A stretch of DNA of 64,000 nucleotides from Phocaeicola barnesiae DSM 18169 = JCM 13652 (lineage in GTDB: Bacteria; Bacteroidota; Bacteroidia; Bacteroidales; Bacteroidaceae). The stretch covers positions 248,001-312,000 of the forward strand of contig NZ_KB894644.1 of NCBI RefSeq assembly GCF_000374585.1. The letters are read 5' to 3'. Below, piece after piece: positions 9,415-17,838 of the stretch. A program made the position numbers and the translations under genes. The notes beneath the pieces were generated by a model. The model worked only from the letters and a program-made list of their open reading frames with translations. It did no database searches and was not told the origin of the DNA. Position 1 is the stretch's first letter. The number at the start of each line of letters is the position of its first letter.

Positions 9415-9475
9415 GACTTTCCGGAAATTGTGATGCAATGGACGGAGCCAGACAGGGGGAAGAGGCTTTTTATTT
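9395..9475 (+). terminator. Terminator of the protease/PorV transcript
   Basis: AGCCTCTTCCC (9395-9405), inside the last codons of the PorV-like gene, pairs with GGGAAGAGGCT (9457-9467), followed by TTTTATTTT. The loop is long (about 50 bases), which lowers confidence. Confidence 0.5.
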
Positions 9476-9537
9476 TCTGACTCCCGGACAGGCGATATTA
9501 TTCTTTCCAAATCTCTTCGTATTTGGGTGAGATTTTC

Positions 9538-9545
9538 TATATTTG
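9538..9545 (+). promoter_or_regulatory. -7 element of the tamL-like gene
   Basis: TATATTTG matches TAnnTTTG exactly and lies 33 bases before the ATG at 9578. This is why the longer open frame from 9527 is rejected as the start. Confidence 0.6.
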
Positions 9546-9577
9546 CAGGTAAAATAGCTTGGAAGTCTTGCCTGTAT

Positions 9578-11893
9578 ATGAAAAAAACGATTCGATTCTG
9601 GGGGCTGTTGTCGGCCTTTTCTCTCTTGCTTTGCGGATGTTCGGTGAGTAAATTCATCCCCGAAGGTTCGTACTTGCTGGATGAGGTCAAGATTGAATCG
9701 GACAATAAAGAGGTGAAATCTTCCGAGATGAGTCTTTACGTACGCCAGACCCCGAATGCCAAATGGTTCAGCCTGGTGAAACTCCCCTTGTATATCTACA
9801 GTGCTTCCGGTACGGATTCTACGCACTGGATGAACCGGTTCCTGCGGAAGATAGGAGACGCTCCCCGCATCTACGATGCCGGTCTGGCAGAAGAGACCCG
9901 TAGCCAGATGCAGCAGGCTGTACAGAACAAGGGGTATATGGGTGCCCGGGTGGAGCTGAAGGAAGAAAAGAAAGGTAACCGGTTGAAGGCCATTTACCAG
10001 ATTACCACGGGAGAGCCTTATACGGTTGAACATCTCAGCTTTGATATTCCCGATTTCAAGGTGCATGATTATTTGATGGCTGATTCCACACATTCGTTGC
10101 TGTCGGAAGGAATGATACTGGACGTGAATGTGCTGGATGCCGAACGGCAGCGGATGACGGATATCCTGCAGAACAGGGGGTATTACCGGTTCAACAAAGA
10201 CTTCATCACTTATCAGGCAGATACGCTGTCTGGCAGTAAGAAGGTAGACTTGCAACTGAAGGTATTGCCTTACCAGCGGAAACGGGAGGATACTCCGAGC
10301 CCGCATCAGCAATATACCCTCCGTTCGGTGAATTACCTGCTGGACCCTAATCTGGGGACATCGCCGGCGGGGAGCTTGTTGGATATGGATTCCGTCCAGG
10401 TGGAAGGCATCAAACTGTTTTATCAGGGAACCCGTCCATTCTTGCGTCCGGGACTTGTCGCGGCTTCCAACAGGTTACGTGCAGGGGAGCTGTATCGTGC
10501 CCGGGGCGTGCAGAATACCTACTCTTCGTTCAGCCGTTTCAGTATCCTGAAATATACCAATATCCGTTTCCAGGAAGTGTTCGAGAATGATTCGGCTTAT
10601 CTCGATGCGTATGTTACCCTCTCGAAAGGCAAGAACAAATCACTGGCCTTTGAAATAGAAGGAACGAACTCAGCCGGTGACCTGGGTGCTGCCGCTTCGG
10701 TCTCGTTCAGTCATCGGAACCTCTTCAAGGGGTCTGAGAACCTGACGTTGAAGGTCCGCGGCGCATACGAGGCGGTGACCGGTCTGGAAGGGTATGCCAA
10801 CAGTAACTACATGGAGTATGGCGTAGAGGCCAACTTGAGCTTTCCGCAGTTCATGTTTCCTTTTCTGACTTCCGAATTCAAGCGCCGAAGCCGGGCTACT
10901 TCCGAAGTCAGTGTCAAATACAACTGGCAGATTCGTCCGGAATTTGAACGTACCGTGGCTTCTGCCGGCTGGAGTTACCGGTGGCAGAACCGACGGAACA
11001 CCACCCATCGTTTCGATGTGCTGGATGTGAACTACATCTATATGCCTTACCGCTCTGAGACTTTTATAGATTACCTGAATTACATGGATGAAATCAATCC
11101 TTTGCTGCGCTACAGTTACGAGGACTTGCTGATAGTACGTCTGGGATATACGTATACGTACAACAGTTCGGGTGCTTCGGCCCAAAAGACGGCACAGCGT
11201 AACTCGTATTCTATCCGTGTCAATGTGGAAGAGGCAGGCAACCTGCTGTATGGCTTCTCGAAACTGTTTCATAAGCATCCGGCCAACGGAGAATCGTACC
11301 GGATGGCCAACATCGATTTCGCGCAATACATCAAGGGGGATTTCGATTTTGCCAAGAACTTCATGATTGACGAAAGAAATTCTTTGGTCTTCCATGTGGG
11401 TCTGGGTATCGCTTATCCGTACGGCAACTCCAAGAGTCTTCCTTTCGAGAAACTGTATTTCTCCGGCGGTGCGAACAGTGTCCGCGGATGGAGTGTCCGT
11501 TCTTTGGGACCCGGAGGCTATCGGGGTAATGAGAATACAATGGATTATGTCAATCATACCGGTGATATCAAACTGGATTTGAATGTGGAATATCGTACAC
11601 ACCTGTTCTGGAAGTTGAAAGGTGCGGCTTTCATCGATGCGGGTAACGTGTGGAATATCCGGAACCGCGAAAACCAGCCGGAAGGACTGTTTAAGTTCAA
11701 CCGTTTCTACAAGCAGTTGGCGGTGGCATACGGATTGGGAATCCGTTTCGACCTGGACTTCCTGATTCTCCGCTTCGACGGCGGTATGAAGGCCATCAAT
11801 CCGATGTATACGGGGAAGGACCGTTATCCGATTATCCATCCCGATTTCGGGCGTGATTTCGCCTTCCATTTTGCTGTAGGTTATCCTTTTTAA
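9578..11893 (+). CDS. TamL: lipoprotein form of TamA, BamA-family barrel
   Basis: A 771-residue outer-membrane protein of the Omp85 superfamily, expected to help insert or export envelope proteins. The N-terminus is a lipoprotein signal (lipobox LLCGC, Cys 21), which marks the Bacteroidota TamL variant and not plain TamA or BamA. POTRA-like segments fill about residues 25-370 (for example AVQNKGYMGARVELKEEKK and ILQNRGYYRFNKDF). The C-terminal half is a 16-strand barrel with the hallmark loop SGGANSVRGW and a terminal strand ending in Phe (FHFAVGYPF). In related species it usually works with a TamB; none is nearby here. A methyltransferase gene of the TrmH family, often its neighbour elsewhere, lies 8 kb away with the protease module in between. 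Confidence 0.9.
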   Translation: MKKTIRFWGLLSAFSLLLCGCSVSKFIPEGSYLLDEVKIESDNKEVKSSEMSLYVRQTPNAKWFSLVKLPLYIYSASGTDSTHWMNRFLRKIGDAPRIYDAGLAEETRSQMQQAVQNKGYMGARVELKEEKKGNRLKAIYQITTGEPYTVEHLSFDIPDFKVHDYLMADSTHSLLSEGMILDVNVLDAERQRMTDILQNRGYYRFNKDFITYQADTLSGSKKVDLQLKVLPYQRKREDTPSPHQQYTLRSVNYLLDPNLGTSPAGSLLDMDSVQVEGIKLFYQGTRPFLRPGLVAASNRLRAGELYRARGVQNTYSSFSRFSILKYTNIRFQEVFENDSAYLDAYVTLSKGKNKSLAFEIEGTNSAGDLGAAASVSFSHRNLFKGSENLTLKVRGAYEAVTGLEGYANSNYMEYGVEANLSFPQFMFPFLTSEFKRRSRATSEVSVKYNWQIRPEFERTVASAGWSYRWQNRRNTTHRFDVLDVNYIYMPYRSETFIDYLNYMDEINPLLRYSYEDLLIVRLGYTYTYNSSGASAQKTAQRNSYSIRVNVEEAGNLLYGFSKLFHKHPANGESYRMANIDFAQYIKGDFDFAKNFMIDERNSLVFHVGLGIAYPYGNSKSLPFEKLYFSGGANSVRGWSVRSLGPGGYRGNENTMDYVNHTGDIKLDLNVEYRTHLFWKLKGAAFIDAGNVWNIRNRENQPEGLFKFNRFYKQLAVAYGLGIRFDLDFLILRFDGGMKAINPMYTGKDRYPIIHPDFGRDFAFHFAVGYPF

Positions 11894-11901
11894 TTGATGA
11901 T

Positions 11902-12150
11902 ATGACCATGAATATGAACGAACGAAAACTGTATACGAAAGAAGAACTGGAAGCATTGATTGCCTGGTTCGGAAATCTGCCTGACTGCCCGAAGGAAATT
12001 CAGGTTGACAAGGCCACGTATATTCCTAATCTGGCAGAAACCATCGACCGGTTGGCCGGTCAGGCCCGTATTTGTTACGAGAATCCGAAGATGCAGGGAT
12101 GTATTCTTCTGATGGAGCGGATTAAGGAAGCTATCGAGAAAAAAGTATAG
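11902..12150 (+). CDS. Small DUF6965-like cytoplasmic protein
   Basis: An 82-residue protein without signal or membrane segment, 8 bases after tamL and probably on the same transcript. It is helical by appearance: YTKEELEALIAWFGNLPDCP, then EIQVDKATYIPNLAETIDRL and a final helix LMERIKEAIEKKV. The pattern (helix, short beta stretch with xxVDKATYI, helix) resembles the small Bacteroidota family DUF6965, whose function is unknown. There are three in-frame ATGs (11902, 11908, 11914), and the true start cannot be decided. Confidence 0.7.
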   Translation: MTMNMNERKLYTKEELEALIAWFGNLPDCPKEIQVDKATYIPNLAETIDRLAGQARICYENPKMQGCILLMERIKEAIEKKV

Positions 12151-12194
12151 TTTCCCGGATGGCTGGAGATGGGTTTCTCCGAATGATTGCGGTG

Positions 12195-12250
12195 AAGAAA
12201 AAGACGGTTCCCGACGGATGGCAGTAGCTGTTTCGTCGGGAACCGTTCTT
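12195..12250 (-). terminator. Terminator of the mks operon
   Basis: ACGGTTCCCGACG (12204-12216) pairs perfectly with CGTCGGGAACCGT (12235-12247). On the minus strand the stem is followed by CTTTTTCTTC. It may also end the tamL transcript. Confidence 0.75.
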
Positions 12251-12262
12251 GTATGATAAATT

Positions 12263-15200
12263 CTATAGCTGCTGGTCGGAAATCAACCGGGCAATGCGGG
12301 TCTTGCTCTGCGCGCCTTTGGTGAGCAGGTACACGTGCTTGTAGGCTTCGCGGTTCAGTTCAGTGGGCGAACCGTTGATGAGGATGATGTTCCGGTCGTT
12401 GGCGAACTTCAGGATACCGTTTACGTTGTTGGGGTGCAGTTTCCCGATTTCGTCCATCATGCAGTGCAGCTTGAAGTCCTTGAACTTGTGTGAAGCCCCT
12501 TCCTTGAAGACGTACAGCAGCATGATGTTGATCATGGCTTTCACCAGAATGTCGGTTCCTTCCGAACCTACATTCGAAAGTTTTTCTACGAAGCCCGTAT
12601 CGTTGTTGTTCTCTACGATGCGGAAGCGCAGTTCGAACGAATCGTACAGCCGGATGCTGTCATACCGGTAGGCGTGGATTTCCTTGATGAAATCGCGCAG
12701 CAGTGCGATTGCTTCCTGTTTCACCAGCTGTTCGTTTTCGGAAGAGAACAGGGTGGTGCCGGGTGCCAAATCGTACACGTGTTCGTTGTAATACTTTTGG
12801 ATGGCCCGCAGGCTGTTCACTACCCGGTTGCTGCTTTCTTCCACTTTCATCTCGATACGCTGGATAACCCCCACAAAGTTGCAGGTCTGGAATCCCTTGT
12901 TCACCTTGTTGATGAGGTCGTGGATGTCGGCTTCCGAGGTTGTAAGCATACTGGTATCCATACTGATGCGCTTGAATACATCGGAGTGCTCGTTGTTGAT
13001 GCGCTTGATGAATTCGCTGATACGGTTTTCGTCGATGAAGTCCTGCAGGTCTTCGGCGAAACGGGTGTATTCCCAGTTCTCGTTCAGTTTGGTCTGGAAC
13101 TTGAAGGTATTGTCTTCGCCGAAATGACCGACAAACGCGTTGATATGCTGGTGCAGCTCCTTCTGCAAGTCATTGAACTGTTTGTTCAGCTTGGTCAGTT
13201 CTTCTATCAGTTCGGTACAACTGCGGGTAGTCGGTGAACCTCCTTCCGTATTTTCCTGCTTGAAGATGTCCTGATGAGGCCGGTACCATTCGTAGAATTC
13301 AATCTTGCGGTAGGCTTCCAGGTTCGTCAGCAGCTGGTGTACGTTGCGGTTGGCTTCCTGTACTTCCTTTTCCAGTTTTTCAATCTGGGTTTGCAGAATC
13401 TGTGCCTCCTTCTTCAGCGTTTCCTTTTCCTGCCGGAGCTGCTGTTCCTGTTCCTCTTTGCCCCGTTGCCATTCCGGTATGTGGTCAATGAGTTCCCGGC
13501 GGTCCTTCTGATATTCGATGAGCTGGGTCGCGTGGCCTTTGATGAACGTCAGCTCTTCTTCGATGGTATGCAGTTGGAGGGCATTCTGCTGCAGCTTTTC
13601 TGTATCGGCACCCTGTGAATGCAGTTCCTGCTTCATGGCCTGATTGTATGCTTCTTTTTCGTCGCCGATGCGGTTCCGTTCCTCCCGGTCCTCCTGTTCG
13701 ATGGAGGCCAGTTGTTTCTCTTTTTCCGTCTTCAGTTGTTGCTGCTGGTCGGTCCAGTTCTTTTTCAGCAGGTCCAGCTTGTCTTTTTTCTCCCGATTCA
13801 GGTTCTGCAGTTTGTCGTCGATGCGTTGCAGTTCCAGTTGTAGCTTCTGTTCTTCCGCCTTCATCAGTTCCAGTTTGCCCTGGCGTTCGGTCTCCTCCTT
13901 CTTCTTCCAGGTGTCCAGGTCAAGCATGTCTTTCTGATACTGTCTTTCCAGTTTCTCCAGTTCATACTCCTGAGCCGCAATGATGTCCTTCTGTTCCTTG
14001 ATACGTGGCTGGTAAGTCGCTTTCAGTCGTTCCTGCAACTGTTCTTTTTCCGTTTGCAGGTGCTGCATCAGGGTAGAGATTTCCCGGATGCGCTTTTCGC
14101 CGTTTTCCTTCTCCTGCTGGTAGTCGTCGATGGACTTGATGTGGCGTTCGATGCCGTCCAGGTCGATGGAGATGCCATAAAAGGTATAGCTGTTGTCCAC
14201 TACCTGCGGTTTCAGGTTCGTTTGCCAGAGGATTCCTTCGTCACACAGTTTGCCGATGGTCTCCTCCCAGCCCTTCTTATGTTCCTTCAGCCATCCCTGC
14301 AGGGAATTCTTGTTGTTCCGCAGGAACGTATCCAATTCTTCCACGCGGGGACGGAGCACCTGCAGTTCCTGTTGCAACTGGCTTAGTCGGCTGTTGAACT
14401 CGTTGTTGCCGTCCTGCAGTTCCTTTTCCCATTGCAAGGTGATTTCCTTGATGATGAGCTGGCAGTTCTCTATCCGGTTCTTCTTGCTCATGTGCAGACC
14501 GGTGTACGACTGGATGCGGTGTTTCAGTTCCTCCTGCTCTTCGGCAAAGAAGCTTTCCTTCTGACAGAGCTGCATCCGGTAGTTTAGGGCCGTCAGTTCC
14601 GAATGAAGGCGGCTTTTTTCCGGATTCAATTGCTGCGACAGCATTTCATACTCTTGGTAAAGGGCTTCCGTCTCTGCTTCGCGCTGACGACCGGTTTCTT
14701 CCAGACGGAGGTTGAAAGCGTTGGTCACTTCTTCCCGTTGCTTGATTTTAGCCTCGTGAATCTTGTTCCATTGTTCGTCCAGGTTCTGGATAAGCGATTT
14801 GTATTTGGCCGAGATTTCGGTATATTGCGAGGTCAGGATGCGCTGTTCTTCCTGCAGGCTCTTGTAACGGCTTTCCCATTCGTCCTTCTTGGCCGAACGC
14901 TCCATAATCTCTTCGATGCGGATGCGGGCATATTCCTGGGCTTTCTTTTCCGCTTTCTGCAAGTCGTTGGTCAGAATAGCCAACGTCTCCTGAAGTTTTT
15001 CGCAACGCTGCTGTGATTCTTCCTGCAAGGCCTGTTTCCGTGCGCTCAGCTGGGCTTTCCCGGTTTCTGCCTCGCGTTGCTTTTCTTGCCACGACGGCAA
15101 TTGTTCACTAGCCTGTCTGGCAGCCTGTCGGAGCTCCTTACAGTCCTGTACCAGGGCCGTCTGTTTCCGGTTCAGTTCCTGCGAGCATCGGGTGATTTCC

Positions 15201-15916
15201 TTGCAGAGTTTTTGGGTCTCCTTCTTTTGGAATTCCTCGATGTCGTGCAGGCGGGTCTCGAAGTTCTTCAAATGCTCCTTGTAGCTGTTCAGGTCGACCG
15301 CCGTTTCTTCCTCGTTGATGGAGGAAATGATGGTTTTCTTGATGAACTCAGCATCCAGTTTCGAATTGAGCAGCACGTTTTGGATGGTCCGCGGGATGTT
15401 CTGGTACTGTTTGCTCTCCATGAGCGAATACCTCTTCAGTTCGGCCTCCACGCCGTTTCCGTACAGGATGTTCCGGTATTCTTCGTACGTATAGATGATG
15501 CGCGAATAGTCCACCTCGTATTTGTCGAGAGCCATACGGATGCGTTCGGTACCGCTGAAGGCCGTACGGTTCTCGTCGATGAAGAATTCTTTCCGGTAGG
15601 GGGAATCGATGAACCGGTAGCAGATGCGGTTCATCGACTTGTATGTTAAGATACAGAAGGCGCCCTGTTCGGTAGCCACTTCGTAAACGATGTAGGAGTT
15701 GGAGTAGGGGAAGTAGTATTCGGCGTAGCTCTGTTTCTCTACCGGAATACCCAACTTCTGGGTATCGGCGTTGTAGAAGAACAGGATGGCGCGCAGGATA
15801 GTACTTTTTCCCACTCCCTGGGTACCGATGAAATGCACGTTTCCGTTCAGGTAGATGTCATCGGCGTAGGGTATGTTGGCACTGTTGATAAAAATGATTC
15901 TATTCAGGTTTCTCAT
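12263..15916 (-). CDS. mksB: MksB-like SMC/condensin ATPase
   Basis: A 1217-residue ATPase of the MukB/MksB/JetC class. The head's N-terminal half carries Walker A GTQGVGKST (residues 31-39). A very long coiled coil rich in Glu, Gln, Lys and Leu fills about 210-900, with a likely hinge in the middle near residue 560 (WLKEHKKGWEETIGKLCDEG). The C-terminal half has the signature-like NVGSEGTDILVKAM and Walker B LHCMMDEIGK (Asp-Glu 1155-1156), followed by ILINGSP. Such proteins with MksE and MksF form condensins that compact DNA or, with a fourth nuclease subunit, cleave plasmids. The gene overlaps mksE by 17 bases and ends the operon at a strong hairpin. No nuclease gene follows, which points to a chromosome-organising role. 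Confidence 0.88.
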   Translation of the reverse strand: MRNLNRIIFINSANIPYADDIYLNGNVHFIGTQGVGKSTILRAILFFYNADTQKLGIPVEKQSYAEYYFPYSNSYIVYEVATEQGAFCILTYKSMNRICYRFIDSPYRKEFFIDENRTAFSGTERIRMALDKYEVDYSRIIYTYEEYRNILYGNGVEAELKRYSLMESKQYQNIPRTIQNVLLNSKLDAEFIKKTIISSINEEETAVDLNSYKEHLKNFETRLHDIEEFQKKETQKLCKEITRCSQELNRKQTALVQDCKELRQAARQASEQLPSWQEKQREAETGKAQLSARKQALQEESQQRCEKLQETLAILTNDLQKAEKKAQEYARIRIEEIMERSAKKDEWESRYKSLQEEQRILTSQYTEISAKYKSLIQNLDEQWNKIHEAKIKQREEVTNAFNLRLEETGRQREAETEALYQEYEMLSQQLNPEKSRLHSELTALNYRMQLCQKESFFAEEQEELKHRIQSYTGLHMSKKNRIENCQLIIKEITLQWEKELQDGNNEFNSRLSQLQQELQVLRPRVEELDTFLRNNKNSLQGWLKEHKKGWEETIGKLCDEGILWQTNLKPQVVDNSYTFYGISIDLDGIERHIKSIDDYQQEKENGEKRIREISTLMQHLQTEKEQLQERLKATYQPRIKEQKDIIAAQEYELEKLERQYQKDMLDLDTWKKKEETERQGKLELMKAEEQKLQLELQRIDDKLQNLNREKKDKLDLLKKNWTDQQQQLKTEKEKQLASIEQEDREERNRIGDEKEAYNQAMKQELHSQGADTEKLQQNALQLHTIEEELTFIKGHATQLIEYQKDRRELIDHIPEWQRGKEEQEQQLRQEKETLKKEAQILQTQIEKLEKEVQEANRNVHQLLTNLEAYRKIEFYEWYRPHQDIFKQENTEGGSPTTRSCTELIEELTKLNKQFNDLQKELHQHINAFVGHFGEDNTFKFQTKLNENWEYTRFAEDLQDFIDENRISEFIKRINNEHSDVFKRISMDTSMLTTSEADIHDLINKVNKGFQTCNFVGVIQRIEMKVEESSNRVVNSLRAIQKYYNEHVYDLAPGTTLFSSENEQLVKQEAIALLRDFIKEIHAYRYDSIRLYDSFELRFRIVENNNDTGFVEKLSNVGSEGTDILVKAMINIMLLYVFKEGASHKFKDFKLHCMMDEIGKLHPNNVNGILKFANDRNIILINGSPTELNREAYKHVYLLTKGAQSKTRIARLISDQQL

Positions 15917-16484
15917 CTTCTTCGGTCTCGTCGTAAATGTTGATACTTTCCACTAGTCTTTCCAGGTAATGCCAGGAACTCATTACCTTGTATACGTTGT
16001 TCTTTTCGTTCTCCAGCTCCAGGAAAGAGTCCTTCACCAGCTGGCGGATGATGTTGTCGAGCACGTCCTTGCGGATTTCCTTGTCGGAGGTGTGCTTGCG
16101 GATGCTGTCCAGCTTGTTCTGCAGCATGACGTTGATGTTTGCTTCCACCAGTATCTGTTCCGGCTGGAACCGGTACCCCGGTCCGAAGGTCTCGTTGAAC
16201 GTCTTGAACAGGTCCAGGATGTCAATCCAGTAATAGGCGCGGGCTATCTTCTGTTCGAGGGTAATGCGGGGCTCGGTACGCGAAAAATAGAAATATTCGT
16301 TGCCCCGTTCCAGCGTATAGCCTATTTGGGCGAAATAGAGCGACAGGGCTTCGAGGTGGTCGTCTATTTCATCGTACATCTGGCGTATGTTTTCGTCACA
16401 GCTGTTCGAGTTGATGAACAGCCCTTTCTGCAGGTGGTCGAAGATATCGGCCGTATGTGCAGGTATCTGTATGTTCAGTTCCAT
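15900..16484 (-). CDS. mksE: MksE-like condensin subunit
   Basis: A 194-residue cytoplasmic protein, 4 bases downstream of mksF and overlapping mksB by 17 bases. Its place, size and winged-helix-like content (TLEQKIARAYYWIDILDLF, then LDNIIRQLVKDSFLELENEK) match the MksE/MukE/JetB (DUF4194-related) kleisin-binding subunit that bridges the kleisin and the ATPase heads. The acidic C-terminus (ETEEDEKPE) is typical of small partner proteins. Identification rests mostly on the conserved F-E-B order, because MksE proteins are poorly conserved in sequence. Confidence 0.8.
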   Translation of the reverse strand: MELNIQIPAHTADIFDHLQKGLFINSNSCDENIRQMYDEIDDHLEALSLYFAQIGYTLERGNEYFYFSRTEPRITLEQKIARAYYWIDILDLFKTFNETFGPGYRFQPEQILVEANINVMLQNKLDSIRKHTSDKEIRKDVLDNIIRQLVKDSFLELENEKNNVYKVMSSWHYLERLVESINIYDETEEDEKPE

Positions 16485-16488
16485 ATAT

Positions 16489-17718
16489 TCAGGCAGGGTA
16501 GATTTTTACGTATTCATAATTCTTGTACACGCCGAAGTCTTCGCTGATGCGGAACATGTTCTCGTAGAGCGAAACCAGCTGGCAGAACAGGGTGGTCCGT
16601 TCCTGTTCGCTCACTTCCCGTTTGAAGGTATGGTGCATCAGGAAGGTGAACAGGTCTTCCGGTTCGGCATCCTTATCGTTCCATTGGCGTTGGGCCTGCA
16701 GTTGCAGGTAGCTTTCCAGTGTCTCGCCGAAGTCGATGAGTTCCTCGTACATGGAGGCCGTGGTCATGTCTTCTTCACTGAAGGCTCCGGCTTCGTTGCT
16801 TCGGATGATTTCTTTGTATTGCAGGTTTTTCCGTACCTTCAGGATGATGGGGCGTGCCTCGTCGGTGTTCAGGTAGGGGATGGACAGCTTGAACGAAGAG
16901 GGGGTATTGCCTTCCACCAGGACCGAATGGTCGTTCTCCATCACTTCGGCCAGGTTGCTCTTGGTCCGCAGTTCGAACTGGTCCATCAACTGTTTGACTT
17001 TCCGGATTTTCTCCACCAGGATAACCTGACTCTTTATCTGATTCAGGTAGTTGATGATGTCCTGCTGGGCACGTATCAGGCTGTGTGCCGACAGTTGGAG
17101 TTCGCTCCGCAGTTCCAGCAGGATGCGGTCCAGTTCCTCGTCGGTGGCCTGTTGGAAGAACAGACGTTCCTCGTGCAGAATCAGGTTTTCGGTACTGTCG
17201 ATGAGGCGCTGGATGTTGATGCGTTTCTTGTCCAGGTTCTCCAGTTTGGCTATCTTAATCTGGTAAGTCGGTTCGTGCTTGAAGGCGCTGTCAATACTGG
17301 TCTGCAGGTTCATGATGTTCCGGATGGTAGTGCGCGCAATTTTCCGGAACGTAATCTTGATGTTCCGTACGTAGCTGTTTTTCCGTGCGGGTACCTTTTC
17401 TTTCAGGTAATAGTCCATCAGTTCGTGCAGGTATTCGATGTGTTCATCGATGATGGCCGTGTTGATTTCCTCGTTGGCTTCCAGCAGGAGCTCGAAAAAG
17501 TCCTGGAAACGGGCATCGAGTGCCACTTCGTTGCCGTTCTGATGAATCACCTCCTTTTCGATGAGCAGCTTGAGGCGGTTCTCGTCGTCTTTCAACAGGG
17601 CGAGTGCCTCCGAGTACTTGAAATTGACCGTCTTCCGTTTCTCGAACATTTCGGTCAGCAGGACTCTGGCTGCATTGACAGTGGTTACAATCTCGTGTAT
17701 AGAGCGGAATATATACAT
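16489..17718 (-). CDS. mksF: MksF-like kleisin subunit
   Basis: First gene of the mks operon; the product is 409 residues from the ATG at 17718. A longer frame reaches a TTG at 17742, but that codon lies inside the -7 promoter element, so the shorter start is preferred. The N-terminal region resembles a winged helix (DMYIFRSIHEIVTTVNAARV), the middle is helical and coiled-coil (about 150-260), and the C-terminus (QERTTLFCQLVSLYENMF) may be the second kleisin end that touches the ATPase head. Kleisins of this class (MksF/MukF/JetA) close the SMC ring. Gap to mksE is 4 bases. Confidence 0.8.
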   Translation of the reverse strand: MYIFRSIHEIVTTVNAARVLLTEMFEKRKTVNFKYSEALALLKDDENRLKLLIEKEVIHQNGNEVALDARFQDFFELLLEANEEINTAIIDEHIEYLHELMDYYLKEKVPARKNSYVRNIKITFRKIARTTIRNIMNLQTSIDSAFKHEPTYQIKIAKLENLDKKRINIQRLIDSTENLILHEERLFFQQATDEELDRILLELRSELQLSAHSLIRAQQDIINYLNQIKSQVILVEKIRKVKQLMDQFELRTKSNLAEVMENDHSVLVEGNTPSSFKLSIPYLNTDEARPIILKVRKNLQYKEIIRSNEAGAFSEEDMTTASMYEELIDFGETLESYLQLQAQRQWNDKDAEPEDLFTFLMHHTFKREVSEQERTTLFCQLVSLYENMFRISEDFGVYKNYEYVKIYPA

Positions 17719-17739
17719 ATCTTTAGGGGATAAACGGTG

Positions 17740-17747
17740 CAAAGATA
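17740..17747 (-). promoter_or_regulatory. -7 element of the mks operon
   Basis: TATCTTTG on the minus strand, 21 bases before the ATG at 17718; transcripts would have a very short leader. It lies about 40 bases from the -7 element of the divergent GH13 gene, so the two promoters may interfere. Confidence 0.65.
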
Positions 17748-17787
17748 ATGCAAAAAAATGAGATACCGATTATTCGTTGTTTTTTGT

Positions 17788-17795
17788 TATCTTTG
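17788..17795 (+). promoter_or_regulatory. -7 element of the GH13 gene
   Basis: TATCTTTG, a perfect TAnnTTTG, 43 bases before the ATG at 17839. Confidence 0.65.
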
Positions 17796-17838
17796 CCGCC
17801 GAAAACAGAAAAACAAATAAACCACTAAACACAGAACT

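Noticed and set aside
10670..11956. Minus-strand frame of 428 codons opposite tamL
   Set aside because: Antisense shadow of a clear Omp85-family gene with signal, POTRA and barrel motifs.
12263..17718. Wadjet (JetABCD) plasmid-defence system
   Set aside because: The three SMC subunits are present, but no JetD/MksG nuclease lies on either side; without it the system is more likely a Mks chromosome condensin.
16387..17733. Plus-strand frame of 448 codons opposite mksF
   Set aside because: It mirrors the kleisin gene on the other strand. Long antisense frames are common opposite genes with this codon bias, and there is no start signal or domain.
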